Assembly (NCBI GenBank): GCA_900696455.1
Contig: CAADGB010000182.1
Span: forward strand, 1-32,819
Direction of reading: 5' to 3'
Length of the DNA: 32,819 nt
Source: an uncultured delta proteobacterium
Lineage (GTDB): Bacteria > Myxococcota_A > Polyangia > Haliangiales > Haliangiaceae
The position numbers and the translations under genes are program-made. Under the pieces are notes generated by a model. That model was not told the origin of the DNA, did no database searches, and saw nothing but the letters and a program-made list of their open reading frames with translations. Below are positions 16,094 to 24,029 of the stretch, piece after piece (position 1 is the first letter of the stretch; each line of letters starts with the position of its first letter).

Positions 16094-16594
16094 TCAGGCG
16101 AACCGGATCGCGCGGGCGCGGACCTCGTCCTCGTCGGGCGGCTCCCACAGGTCGCTGGCCAGCTCGAAGATCTCGGGCGGGACGACCTGGGCGAAGGTCG
16201 GCCCGCGCTCGACGTTGCGGCGCAGGACCCGCTCGCGCCGGACCTCGCGCGGGGCGTCGAGGACGTGGACGAGCAGCGGGTAGCCGGCGTCGTCGACGCG
16301 GCGGTAGAACGCGTCGCGATCGCGGCGCTGGATGAGGCCGAGCTCGAGCACGACCGGCACGTCGACGTCGCAGGCGGCGGCCGCGACCTGCCAGAGCTGG
16401 TCGAGGCAGCGGTCGCGGCGCTCGAGGTACCAGCCGATCCGATCGGTCTCGGGCCGCGGGTCGGCGCCGTAGAGCCGCGCCATCCAGTCGTCGAGCACCA
16501 GCACGAGCGCGCGCTGGCGCAGGCCGAGCGCGGCGGCGAACGTGGACTTGCCGGCGCCGACCGGGCCGAGGACGAGATCGAGCTGCGCTGCCAT
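16094..16594 (-). CDS. Small P-loop kinase (AAA_33/zeta-toxin-like)
   Basis: This 166-residue protein has the start ATG 16594 immediately before the first strand. Walker A is GPVGAGKST (10-18). A DDW after the second strand (VLVLDDWMARLYG) is typical of AAA_33/zeta-toxin-like small-molecule or nucleic-acid kinases. An Arg-rich lid follows (APREVRRERVLRRN). The C-terminus ends with an acidic segment (PPDEDEVRARA). The substrate cannot be told from sequence. No antitoxin-like partner precedes it, so a toxin role is not supported. It is divergent from the HemF-like gene, with 42 bases between starts. Confidence 0.85.
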   Translation of the reverse strand: MAAQLDLVLGPVGAGKSTFAAALGLRQRALVLVLDDWMARLYGADPRPETDRIGWYLERRDRCLDQLWQVAAAACDVDVPVVLELGLIQRRDRDAFYRRVDDAGYPLLVHVLDAPREVRRERVLRRNVERGPTFAQVVPPEIFELASDLWEPPDEDEVRARAIRFA

Positions 16595-16636
16595 CGGTCG
16601 CGAGGATACGCGGGCGGGTGATGGTACGGTGATCGG

Positions 16637-17674
16637 GTGGAACCGATCCTCGCATCGTCGGCCGGCGCGGCGCGCGCCCTCGCCCTGGTCGAGGCGCTGC
16701 GGGCCGGGTTCGCGGCGGCGCTGGAGGAGGCGGCGGCCGTGGCCGGGGCGCCGGCGCGGTTCGAGGCGGTGACCTGGCTGCGCGACGGCGGGCGGCACGG
16801 CGGCGGCAGCCGGCTGGCCACCGGCGACGGCGCGGCCTTCGATCGGGCGTCGATCAACGTCTCGCAGGTCCACTACGACGACGAGCCGGCGCGGGCGCTG
16901 GGCTCGGCGACCGCGCTATCGACGATCATCCACCCCCGCCACCCGCGGGCGCCGTCGGTGCACGTCCACGTGAGCTGGACCGAGCTGCGCGGCGGCCGCG
17001 CCTACTGGCGCGTCATGGCCGACCTCAACCCGGCGATCCCCGATCCGGCGGTGACCGAGGCGTTCGCGGCCGGGCTGCGCGCCGCCGCCCCCGCCGCCTA
17101 CGAGCGGGCGCGGGCGCAGGGCGATCGCTACTTCTGGATCCCGGCGCTCGGGCGCCACCGCGGCGCCACCCACTTCTACCTCGAGGACCACGCGACCGAC
17201 GACGCCGAGGCCGACCTCGCCCTGGCCCGCGCCGTCGGCGAGGCCGCGACCCGGGGCTACGCTCGCCTCCTCGCCGGGCTCCTGCCGGGCCTGGGCCCGG
17301 CCACCGCCGACGAGCGCGCCCGCCAGCTCGCCTACCACACGCTCTACCTCTTCCAGGTGCTCACGCTCGATCGCGGCACCACCTCGGGCCTGCTCGTCCA
17401 CGATCAGAACGACGTCGGGATCCTGGGCTCGCTGCCGTCGCACGTCGATCGCGCGCTGCTGTCGTCGTGGCGCGAGCGCCTGCCGCCGCCCCAGGGCGAG
17501 CTCCTCGACGCCCTCGTCGCCGCGCTGCCCGCCGCCGCCCCGGCGCCGGTCGACGACGCCACCAAGGCCGCCCTCGCCGCCGCCGTCCGCGCCCACTATC
17601 GCGCCCACCCCGACGCCCTCGCCCTCCAGGCCTCCGGCGGCGTCGAGGTCCCGACCGTCGCCAACCACCGCTGA
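16637..17674 (+). CDS. Divergent HemF-like (aerobic coproporphyrinogen III oxidase family) protein
   Basis: This 345-residue protein starts at GTG 16637. Family features in order are ASINVSQVH, TIIHPRHPRAPSVHVHVSW, GDRYFWIPALGRHRGATHFYLEDH and a C-terminal LYLFQVLTLDRGTTSGLL...ILGSLPSHV. These parallel E. coli HemF (VHANVR, EYFYL...RG, DRGT, SMPP). HemF performs the O2-dependent oxidative decarboxylation of coproporphyrinogen III in haem synthesis. Several conserved positions differ: the HANVR motif reads HVHVS, losing the Asn and Arg, and RGIGG reads RGATH. No other haem gene is adjacent. It may therefore be a functional divergent enzyme or a paralogue with altered chemistry. Confidence 0.8.
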   Translation: MEPILASSAGAARALALVEALRAGFAAALEEAAAVAGAPARFEAVTWLRDGGRHGGGSRLATGDGAAFDRASINVSQVHYDDEPARALGSATALSTIIHPRHPRAPSVHVHVSWTELRGGRAYWRVMADLNPAIPDPAVTEAFAAGLRAAAPAAYERARAQGDRYFWIPALGRHRGATHFYLEDHATDDAEADLALARAVGEAATRGYARLLAGLLPGLGPATADERARQLAYHTLYLFQVLTLDRGTTSGLLVHDQNDVGILGSLPSHVDRALLSSWRERLPPPQGELLDALVAALPAAAPAPVDDATKAALAAAVRAHYRAHPDALALQASGGVEVPTVANHR

Positions 17675-17699
17675 GCCGCGCCGCGATTCGACGCGCTCG

Positions 17700-17984
17700 C
17701 GACGGCACGTTCTTCTTTGGACGGCCGTTCGCGGGGCCGGAGTCGCCGCTGCAGGCGGCGGAATCTATCTCGCGTTCGATGCCTACGACGATGATCGCGC
17801 ATTGGTTCCCGGAGTGCTTCTCGCGGCTGCGGGGACGGTGGCTTTCACGGTCGGTCTCTGGGACTTGGTGGATGCGCCCCGCGCAGCCCACAGAGCCAAT
17901 CGACGATCACGCGAGACCTCACCGTCGGTAACGGTGTCGCCTCTGCCAGGTGGTGCCGCGGTGACACTGTTCTCGACCTTCTGA
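17700..17984 (+). pseudogene. C-terminal remnant of a two-helix membrane protein
   Basis: The frame reads RHVLLWTAVRGAGVAAAGG, a second hydrophobic helix (LVPGVLLAAAGTVAFTVGLWDLV), then a basic stretch and the ending GGAAVTLFSTF. Such endings are typical of the C-termini of myxobacterial PEGA/TPR-type membrane proteins, as I recall them. No ATG or GTG precedes the first helix; only a TTG at 17802 is available, between the helices. The upstream open frame dissolves into the hemF-like gene's 3' end in another frame. The 5' part therefore seems lost. Base composition is less GC-rich than that of neighbours. Confidence 0.55.
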
Positions 17985-18332
17985 CCCGCGAAACTGGGAG
18001 AGCGAATGGCCAAGGTCTGTACCCAGATCACAGAGTGGATCGAGGAGAAGGTCTCGCGGCCTGTCACGGAATGGGTCGAAGAGCGCGAACGCAAGTGCAA
18101 GAAGCTCAAGTGGTACGACCCGCGGAGATGGCTGTGCTGGGTCGTGACCAACTTCGTCAAGGTAGTGCGCTGGATCGTCTCGTACCGCCATGATTCGTGG
18201 CAACGGTGTGGCAACGAATATCGGTTTCTGGGCGTCCCGCCGACGACAACCGGACCGGAGGCCGCGGGCGCAAGACCCGTCCGGACCCGAAATCGCCGAT
18301 CGTGGAGGATCGCCGACGCCGACAACGCGAAA

Positions 18333-18356
18333 CGCCCCCTTCTTGCGAAGGGGGCG
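18333..18356 (-). terminator. Terminator of the tRNA-Val/tRNA-Asp unit
   Basis: A perfect 10-bp stem CGCCCCCTTC/GAAGGGGGCG (18333-18342 with 18347-18356) has a 4-base loop. It lies one base past the CCA end of tRNA-Asp on the minus strand and is followed there by TTT. Confidence 0.8.
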
Positions 18357-18357
18357 C

Positions 18358-18434
<77 letters not shown>

Positions 18435-18449
18435 AGATTTTCAGGCTCG

Positions 18450-18521
18450 TAGGCGGAGCAGGGTTCGAACCTGCGACCACTGCCTTGTAAGGGCAATGCT
18501 CTTCCGCTGAGCTATCCGCCC
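18450..18521 (-). tRNA. tRNA-Val (TAC)
   Basis: This is a 72-nt cloverleaf on the minus strand. Acceptor GGGCGGA (18521-18515) pairs with TCCGCCT (first pair G-U), with discriminator A. The D-arm is GCTCAGCGGAAGAGC, the anticodon stem-loop TTGCC-CTTACAA-GGCAG gives anticodon TAC, and the T-arm is GCAGGTTCGAACCCTGC. The 3' CCA is not encoded here, unlike in the adjacent tRNA-Asp. Confidence 0.96.
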
Positions 18522-18546
18522 GCGTCCTCGAACGCGAGGTCCATGG

Positions 18547-18575
18547 TTTCTAGTCGAGTGGTTGTGCCGTGTCAA
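18547..18575 (-). promoter_or_regulatory. Housekeeping-type promoter of the tRNA unit
   Basis: On the minus strand, TTGACA (18575-18570) and TAGAAA (18552-18547) are separated by 17 bases. The -10 box ends 25 bases before the tRNA-Val 5' end. Together with the terminator, this defines a complete transcription unit. Confidence 0.8.
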
Positions 18576-18917
18576 TAGCTGGTGGCCGAGCCTGCGCGTC
18601 GTGCGGCCGGCGATCGGAGCTTCGCCGCGGTCGCGGTGCCACCCACCGCCACGCCCCGTCGCGGCAGCCAGATACGCAGGCGGTGCCACCCACCGGGATC
18701 CTCCCACCGGGATCCTGGCCCGCCGGGGTGCCACTCACCCGCGGCGACCGTGCCACCCATCCGTGCTGCTGGCGCGCTGGCGGGGCGACCCACCGTGCAA
18801 GCCCTTGAGATCAGACGCGGCGCGGGCGGTCCGGAGGAGCGGCCCTCTGCGAAGCCGGCCTAGCCCGAACGGGATGATGGCGATCGGCCGCCTGGATCCC
18901 GTACCATTCCAGGTGCC
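18576..18917. repeat. Intergenic region with four copies of a GGTGCCACCCACC motif
   Basis: This 342-base stretch lacks a credible gene. Copies of GGTGCCACCCACCG or close variants start at 18635, 18682, 18727 (GGTGCCACTCACCC) and 18749 (CGTGCCACCCATCC), all in the same orientation, at intervals of 47, 45 and 22 bases. Between the second and third lies a 14-bp-period duplication of CCACCGGGATCCT (18690-18702 and 18704-18716). Purpose unknown; it could be protein-binding sites or debris of a repeat family. Confidence 0.7.
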
Positions 18918-19289
18918 GTGGCCGACGACGACACCCGCTACAGCATCACGCGCAAGCCGCAGCCGCGGGTGACCCGCGCGCAGGTGGAGGCCGCGCGGGA
19001 GGCGGCGCTGGCGTCGCGGGCGGCGCAGGTCCGGCCGCTGCCGCTGCAGGCGCCGCCCGAGCCCGAGCCGCCGCCGCTGGAGCTGGCGCAGGGCAGCCAG
19101 GTCGCGCTGCGATCGCCGGAGGTCCCGGCCAGCCGCGGCGTGACGATGAAGGTGGAGTTCGGCCCGGTCGCGCTGACCGTCGAGCACCTGGGCGACGAGG
19201 TGTCGATCGTCATCCCGGGCGCGCTGCGCCTGACCGCGCCGCGGGCCCACGCGATGGCACTCATCGCCGCCCTGATGAAGCGACCGTAG
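18918..19289 (+). CDS. Small hypothetical protein
   Basis: These 123 residues start at GTG 18918 with a weak AGG upstream. The N-terminal half is charged and Pro/Glu-rich (probably disordered). The C-terminal half predicts alternating strands ending in a helix (VEFGPVALTVEHLGDEVSI, APRAHAMALIAALMKRP). Codon third positions are strongly G/C. No family recognised. It is flanked by repeat regions on both sides, with no operon partner. Confidence 0.65.
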   Translation: MADDDTRYSITRKPQPRVTRAQVEAAREAALASRAAQVRPLPLQAPPEPEPPPLELAQGSQVALRSPEVPASRGVTMKVEFGPVALTVEHLGDEVSIVIPGALRLTAPRAHAMALIAALMKRP

Positions 19290-19317
19290 CCGGCGACCCG
19301 CGCGCGCCCCGGGGGCC

Positions 19318-19490
19318 GCGCGTTCATGGCCGCACGCCGCGCCCGCGCCGCGGTCCACGCGCATCGCGGCCCGCGCGCCGCGGTTCACGGGCATCGCGCA
19401 TCGCGCCCCGCGCGCCGCGGTCCACGCGCATCGCGCCCCGCGCCCCGCGCCCCGCGCGCCGTGGCCGTCGCGCGCCGTGGCATGATCGCG
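19318..19490. repeat. GC-rich imperfect repeat tract
   Basis: Words such as CGCGCCGCGGTCCACGCGCA and ATCGCGCCCCGCG recur three times or more (around 19346, 19372 and 19411) with small changes. The tract fills the whole gap between the small hypothetical gene and the next ATG. It offers open frames on both strands, but these are only repeat translations. Confidence 0.8.
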
Positions 19491-19492
19491 CC

Positions 19493-20749
19493 ATGTGCTG
19501 CTTCTCGCGGACGGTGGCCGGGGTGAGCGGCACCCAGATCTTCGCTCGCCACGCCGGCGGCGGGCGTCAGGCGCTCGCCTACGCCATGAACGTCGAGCTC
19601 GACGAGGCCGTGGCGATGGTGCTGCCGCTGCCGGTGGCGCGCGGCGCCGGCGGCGCGGTCGCCGAGGACGCGGTCGCGTTCGTCGACCTGTCGCCGTACC
19701 CGCGGCTGTTCGCCGACCTGGCGCGCGCGTTCCCGGAGCCGCAGGCGTCGCGCGGGCCGATGCTCGCGGCCAGCCGCGGCGGCGGGCCGACGCTGGCGGT
19801 CCACCAGGTCGGCTCGTTCGAGGCGTCGTTCGTGCCGGCGCGGGCCGACCTCGCGCGCCTCGATCCGCGCTTCCGCGTGCCGCCGGTCCTGTTCGAGGCC
19901 CGGCCGGTGTACGACGACTGGAGCTTCGCGGTGTTCCAGCTCGCGCCCGGGCACCGGCGGCGCCGGCGCTGGTGGTGGCCGTGGTCGTCGGCGGCGTCGC
20001 GGGCCCAGGCCATCCACCCGATGGCGCTCACCTTCCCGTCGCGCGAGCCCGACGCGCTCTTCTTCCCGACGGTGCACGTCCACGACGGCACCGTCCCGGC
20101 CCGCGCCGGCTTCGATCACACGCTGTACGCGCAGGTCGACGGCGAGGGCTGCGCGCTCGGGCGCACGCTGGCCTGGGAGTCGAGCGGGCAGGCGGCGTCG
20201 CGGTGGGTCGACGCGGCGCGCGCCGCCGGCCTCGTCGACGGCGCGCAGCCGGTGCGGCGTCGCCGCTACAGCGGCGGGCTGCGCAACGTCGACCTGTGGC
20301 TGCGCCCGGTGCCGCACACCCGGCCGCTGGCGGCCGAGGGCGCGTGCTGGCGGTGGCAGCTCCAGGCGCCGAGCGCGCACGGCACCGAGCTGTACGACGA
20401 CGAGCCGCGGCGCGAGGTCGTCACGATGCGCGGCAAGGCCGACGCGCTCCACGACGCGATCGCCTGCGGCGTGCCGGCGCTGGTCGAGGCCCACGGCGGC
20501 GCCTGGGGGCTCGGCCCGCGGGCCGGCGCCGCCGTGTTCCACCGCCGCATCCTGGCGCCCGACGGGCTCGTCGATCAGCTCGGCGATCGCCCGGGCGCGC
20601 CGCGGCCGTGCCGGATCGCGGTCGAGGTCGAGGTCGACGGCGTCGACCGCCAGGAGGTGGAGCTCGGCTTCGTCGCGCCGCCGGCGCGCGCGACGATGAC
20701 GGCGATCGAGCGCGAGCTGCAGGCGCTGGTCCGCCGCGCGGTGGCCTGA
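19493..20749 (+). CDS. Conserved MCCFS-type hypothetical protein
   Basis: This 418-residue protein begins MCCFSRTVAGVSGTQIFAR. I recall similar proteins with the same MCCFSRP-like opening in other bacteria, without an assigned function. Other recognisable stretches are YAMNVELDEAVAMVLPLPV, FVDLSPYPRLFADL, GSFEASFVP, LDPRFR and LFFPTVHVHDGTVP. If the initiator Met is removed, Cys2 becomes N-terminal, which would allow an Ntn-type nucleophile; this is speculation. An Arg/Trp-rich insert (RRRRRWWWPW) lies near residue 163. No signal peptide. It ends 8 bases before the convergent SecD/SecY-like gene. Confidence 0.85.
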   Translation: MCCFSRTVAGVSGTQIFARHAGGGRQALAYAMNVELDEAVAMVLPLPVARGAGGAVAEDAVAFVDLSPYPRLFADLARAFPEPQASRGPMLAASRGGGPTLAVHQVGSFEASFVPARADLARLDPRFRVPPVLFEARPVYDDWSFAVFQLAPGHRRRRRWWWPWSSAASRAQAIHPMALTFPSREPDALFFPTVHVHDGTVPARAGFDHTLYAQVDGEGCALGRTLAWESSGQAASRWVDAARAAGLVDGAQPVRRRRYSGGLRNVDLWLRPVPHTRPLAAEGACWRWQLQAPSAHGTELYDDEPRREVVTMRGKADALHDAIACGVPALVEAHGGAWGLGPRAGAAVFHRRILAPDGLVDQLGDRPGAPRPCRIAVEVEVDGVDRQEVELGFVAPPARATMTAIERELQALVRRAVA

Positions 20750-20757
20750 TCGCGGCG

Positions 20758-23097
20758 TCAGCCCGCGTCGCCGCCGCCGCGCGCCAGCGCCGCGGCCGCC
20801 TCGGCGGCGCGATCCTCGGGCACGCGGATCGCGATGGGCGCGTAGGCGGCGAGGAGGCGGAGCGCGGCGCGGGCGCGGACGCCGAGCACGGCGTGCGGGA
20901 TGCCGGCGGCGGTCAGGCGCGCCGCGGCGAGGTCCGCGGGCTCGACGTCGTGGACGGTCATCACCGTCACCGGCGCGATCAGGCGGGCCCTGGCGGCGAG
21001 GCCGACCCACAGCTCGGCGCCGACCACGCCGAGCGTCACGCCGCCGAGCGCCGGCGTCGCGCTCCGCGTGGTCTCGTCGCCCCCGAGCGAGAGCAGCGCG
21101 AGCAGCGCGAGGAAGGCGAGCGTCGCCACCACGCCATGGCGCGACCACGCCCGCGGGTTCGCCCACAGGAGGAGGGCGGTGAGCGACACCAGCGCGCCCA
21201 GCTCGACGACGAGCAGCCACGATCGGGCCGCGACGAGCCAGCCCGCCAGCCACGGCCACCACAGCGCGGGCAGCGCGAGCAGCGCCCAGCCCTGCTGGAC
21301 GAAGGCGACCGGGATCACGCCGGTGTAGGGCAGGCGGGGCCCGCCGTCGACGGTGCGGAGGCGGGTGGCGACGACCGCGGCCAGGCCGCACGCGGCGAGG
21401 ACCGGGAGCAGCGTCCGCGCCTCGAGGGCGTCGCCGTCGAGCGCCGGGCCCACCAAGGGGACGAGCCAGGTCAACAGGCCGGCCGCGACCAGCACCAGGT
21501 AGCCATTGAGCAGGCCGCGGCGGGTGATCAGCTCGGCGGCGACGACGTGGACGATCACCCCGCCGACCAGGCTGAGCACCACCACCGCGTGCGCCCCCGG
21601 ACCGCCGTCGATCAGGCCGCTCGCACCCAGGAAGCTGGCGACGAGGTGGCCCTGGAGCGCGGCGAGCCCGGTGGCCAGCAGCCAGGCCGCGAGGTCGAGC
21701 CGGCGCCGCTCGGCCGGGGTGCCCAGGCGGCGCCCGCGACGCGACGGGACCAGCAGCTCGACGAGGAGCGCCGCGAGCTCGACGAGGAAGAACGCGGCGA
21801 CCACGGGCCCCAGGCCGATGGCGAGGACGCCGAACGGCGCGCGGGCGTCCCGGCCGCCGCCCGCGCCGAGGACCTCGCCGAGCGCCTCGCGGTCCAGGCC
21901 CGGGAGGAGCAGCTCGCCGCCGGCGTACCAGAGGAGCAGCGGCAGCCCGAGCGTGACGAGCACGGGGGCGACGACCGCGTCCCACCGCGCGGGGCCGGCG
22001 CTCACCGCCGGCGCCGGCTCGAACCAGCGCCGGCGCGCGGCCAGGGCGGCGACGAGCCAGGCCAGGATCCCGGCGACGGCGGCGAGGCCGCCGCGGAGCC
22101 CCCACACCAGCGTCGGCGCGGGCGCGTGTCGCTCGACGAGGCGGGCGACGAAGCCGCCCGGGAGCCAGCCGCCGCCGGTCAGCGCCGTGGCCAGGGCGTA
22201 GGCCTGCCGCTCCTGGTCGGCGGGATCCCCTCCGCCCATCGTGATGGTCACGCGGCCGCCGGTGATCGCTCCGGCGACGATCGGGGCCGACACGACCTCG
22301 CCCTCGATCACGATCGCGAGCTTGCGGCCGACCCCGGCCGCGGTCTGGTCGGCGAAGATCTCGCCGCCCCCGCGGGTGAGCTCGAGCAGGACCTCGGGCC
22401 GGCGGGTGTACTGATCGAGGGCGACCGAGGCGCCGCTGACCTGCGCCGAGGTGAGCACGGGGGCTCGATCGACCAGGTAGGTGCGGACGTGCGGCCGCGC
22501 GGCGCGGTCGCCGGCCACCGGCCAGACGCGCTCGAGGACGATCTCCTCGTCGACGTCGAGCGGGTGCGCCGCGGCGAGCGCCGTCACTGCCTGCGCCAGC
22601 GCCTCGACCGTGGGCGCCGCCAGGTACGAATCGAAGTGCTCGCGGCCCCGCTGGTCGATCCAGGCGTCGGGGTGGGCCTCGACCTCGGGCGGGACGCCGT
22701 CGACGCGCCGGTCCTTGACCGCCTGGTACCAGCCCGCCGTCACCGCCGCGCCGTCGCGGACCCACCGCAGCTCGAACCGCCCGCTGGCGACGAGGGCGGC
22801 GCGCACCTCCTCGACGTCGCGCTCGCCGCCGATCTCGACCCGGATGCCGACGGTGTCGCCGTGGCTCGCCGGCGCCGGCGCGGTGCGGACGGTGGCGCCG
22901 CGCAGCCGCCGCCGCCACACCTCGGCGATGGTCGCCGGGTCCAGCTCCTCGAGCGCGAGCTCCGGCACGTCGACGACGAAGACCAGCCCCGGCGCCGCGG
23001 CGTCGCCGGCCAGGCGCTCGGCGCGGAGCCCGATCGCGAGCGCGAGGGCCACCCCGGCGGTGGCCAGCGCCAGTCCTGCGCGCGCGTGATCCCGCAT
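20758..23097 (-). CDS. SecD-SecY-like chimeric membrane protein with DUF2007-like tail
   Basis: This 779-residue protein has three parts. Residues about 30-320 follow a membrane anchor and match the SecD periplasmic P1 region (VLTSAQVSGASVALDQ, EIFADQTAAGVGRKLAIVI, APIVAGAITGGRVTITMGG). Residues about 370-700 follow SecY in order: GGELLLPGLD (SecY IPIPGID), PFGVLAIGLGPVVAAFFLVE (FALGIMPYISASII), ERRRLDLAAWLLATGLAALQ, ELITRRGLLNGYLVLVAAG (QITERGIGNGISLLIFAG), LPYTGVIPVAF, WANPRAW. The IPGIRPG segment is not visible. Residues about 709-772 resemble the DUF2007 signal-transducer fold (AARLTAAGIPHAVL). ATG 23097 lies very close to an AGGAGG. It is probably an accessory paralogue rather than the core translocon. 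The domain assignments rest on motif order by eye. Confidence 0.8.
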   Translation of the reverse strand: MRDHARAGLALATAGVALALAIGLRAERLAGDAAAPGLVFVVDVPELALEELDPATIAEVWRRRLRGATVRTAPAPASHGDTVGIRVEIGGERDVEEVRAALVASGRFELRWVRDGAAVTAGWYQAVKDRRVDGVPPEVEAHPDAWIDQRGREHFDSYLAAPTVEALAQAVTALAAAHPLDVDEEIVLERVWPVAGDRAARPHVRTYLVDRAPVLTSAQVSGASVALDQYTRRPEVLLELTRGGGEIFADQTAAGVGRKLAIVIEGEVVSAPIVAGAITGGRVTITMGGGDPADQERQAYALATALTGGGWLPGGFVARLVERHAPAPTLVWGLRGGLAAVAGILAWLVAALAARRRWFEPAPAVSAGPARWDAVVAPVLVTLGLPLLLWYAGGELLLPGLDREALGEVLGAGGGRDARAPFGVLAIGLGPVVAAFFLVELAALLVELLVPSRRGRRLGTPAERRRLDLAAWLLATGLAALQGHLVASFLGASGLIDGGPGAHAVVVLSLVGGVIVHVVAAELITRRGLLNGYLVLVAAGLLTWLVPLVGPALDGDALEARTLLPVLAACGLAAVVATRLRTVDGGPRLPYTGVIPVAFVQQGWALLALPALWWPWLAGWLVAARSWLLVVELGALVSLTALLLWANPRAWSRHGVVATLAFLALLALLSLGGDETTRSATPALGGVTLGVVGAELWVGLAARARLIAPVTVMTVHDVEPADLAAARLTAAGIPHAVLGVRARAALRLLAAYAPIAIRVPEDRAAEAAAALARGGGDAG

Positions 23098-23155
23098 GCC
23101 TCCTGGTACCACGCGCCGGCGGCGGCGCGGCGGTCGGGTAGAATGATGCCGACCC

Positions 23156-23866
23156 ATGCCGGTCTTCCGGCTCGACAAGCGCCTGGTGTTCCCGTCGGTG
23201 GAGCTGGCCGAGGACGGCCTGCTCGCCGTCGGCGGTGACCTCACGCCCCAGCGCCTGCTCCTCGGCTACAGCCAGGGCATCTTCCCCTGGTACGGGCCCA
23301 AGCTGCCCATCCTGTGGCACTCGCCGGATCCGCGCATGGTCATGACCACGCGCGACCTGGTCATCAACCGCTCGCTGCGCAAGGCGATCCGCCGCCGGCC
23401 GTACCGGCTCACGATCGACACGGCGTTCACCGAGGTGCTGGCGGCGTGCGCCGAGACCCCGCGCCCGGGCCAGGACGGCACCTGGCTGGTGCCCGACATG
23501 CTGGCCGCGTACGGGCGCCTGCACGAGCTCGGCTTCGCTCACTCGTTCGAGGCCTGGCAGGGCGACCGGCTGGTCGGCGGCCTCTACGGCGTGTCGCTGG
23601 GCGCGTGCTTCTTCGGCGAGTCGATGTTCGCCCACGCCCCCGACGCCTCCAAGATCGCGTTCGCCGCCTCGGTGGCGCAGCTCGACGCCTGGGGCATCAC
23701 CCTCATCGACTGCCAGGTCCACACCGAGCACCTCGAGCGCCTGGGTGCCTACGAGATCCCGCGCCGCGAGTTCCTCGCGCGGCTCGCCCGCGCCCTCGAC
23801 GAGCCCACCCGCCGCGGTCGCTGGGCCTTCGATCTCGACCTCGAGGCCTGGGCGGCGGCGGTCTGA
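23156..23866 (+). CDS. aat: Leucyl/phenylalanyl-tRNA-protein transferase
   Basis: This 236-residue enzyme is close to the usual size. Signatures in order are FPSVELAEDGLLAVGGDL, YSQGIFPWY, LWHSPDPRMV, TWLVPDMLAAYGRLHELG, HSFEAWQGDRLVGGLYGV, GACFFGESMF and DCQVHTEHLERLGAYEIPRR. Aat transfers Leu or Phe from tRNA to proteins with N-terminal Arg or Lys, marking them for ClpS/ClpAP degradation in the cytoplasm. ATG 23156 gives the standard N-terminus. The gene diverges from the SecD/SecY-like gene, with 58 bases between starts. Confidence 0.98.
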   Translation: MPVFRLDKRLVFPSVELAEDGLLAVGGDLTPQRLLLGYSQGIFPWYGPKLPILWHSPDPRMVMTTRDLVINRSLRKAIRRRPYRLTIDTAFTEVLAACAETPRPGQDGTWLVPDMLAAYGRLHELGFAHSFEAWQGDRLVGGLYGVSLGACFFGESMFAHAPDASKIAFAASVAQLDAWGITLIDCQVHTEHLERLGAYEIPRREFLARLARALDEPTRRGRWAFDLDLEAWAAAV

Positions 23867-24029
23867 GCGGCGATCGCCTCTGCCCCGGCCGCGCTGACGC
23901 CGCCGAGCGTCCCGAACCCGGATCATCCGCGCGCTTGACCGCCCCGGCGGACGCCTGCCTGCGCCGAAACGTAGCACCGCACACCCTTGCGTGACGGACC
24001 GGCTGCGGGCATCGTCGGCCCCCAAAGCG

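Noticed and set aside
16094-16594. P-loop kinase as the toxin of a toxin-antitoxin pair
   Set aside because: There is no small antitoxin gene next to it, and the fold is shared by many metabolic kinases.
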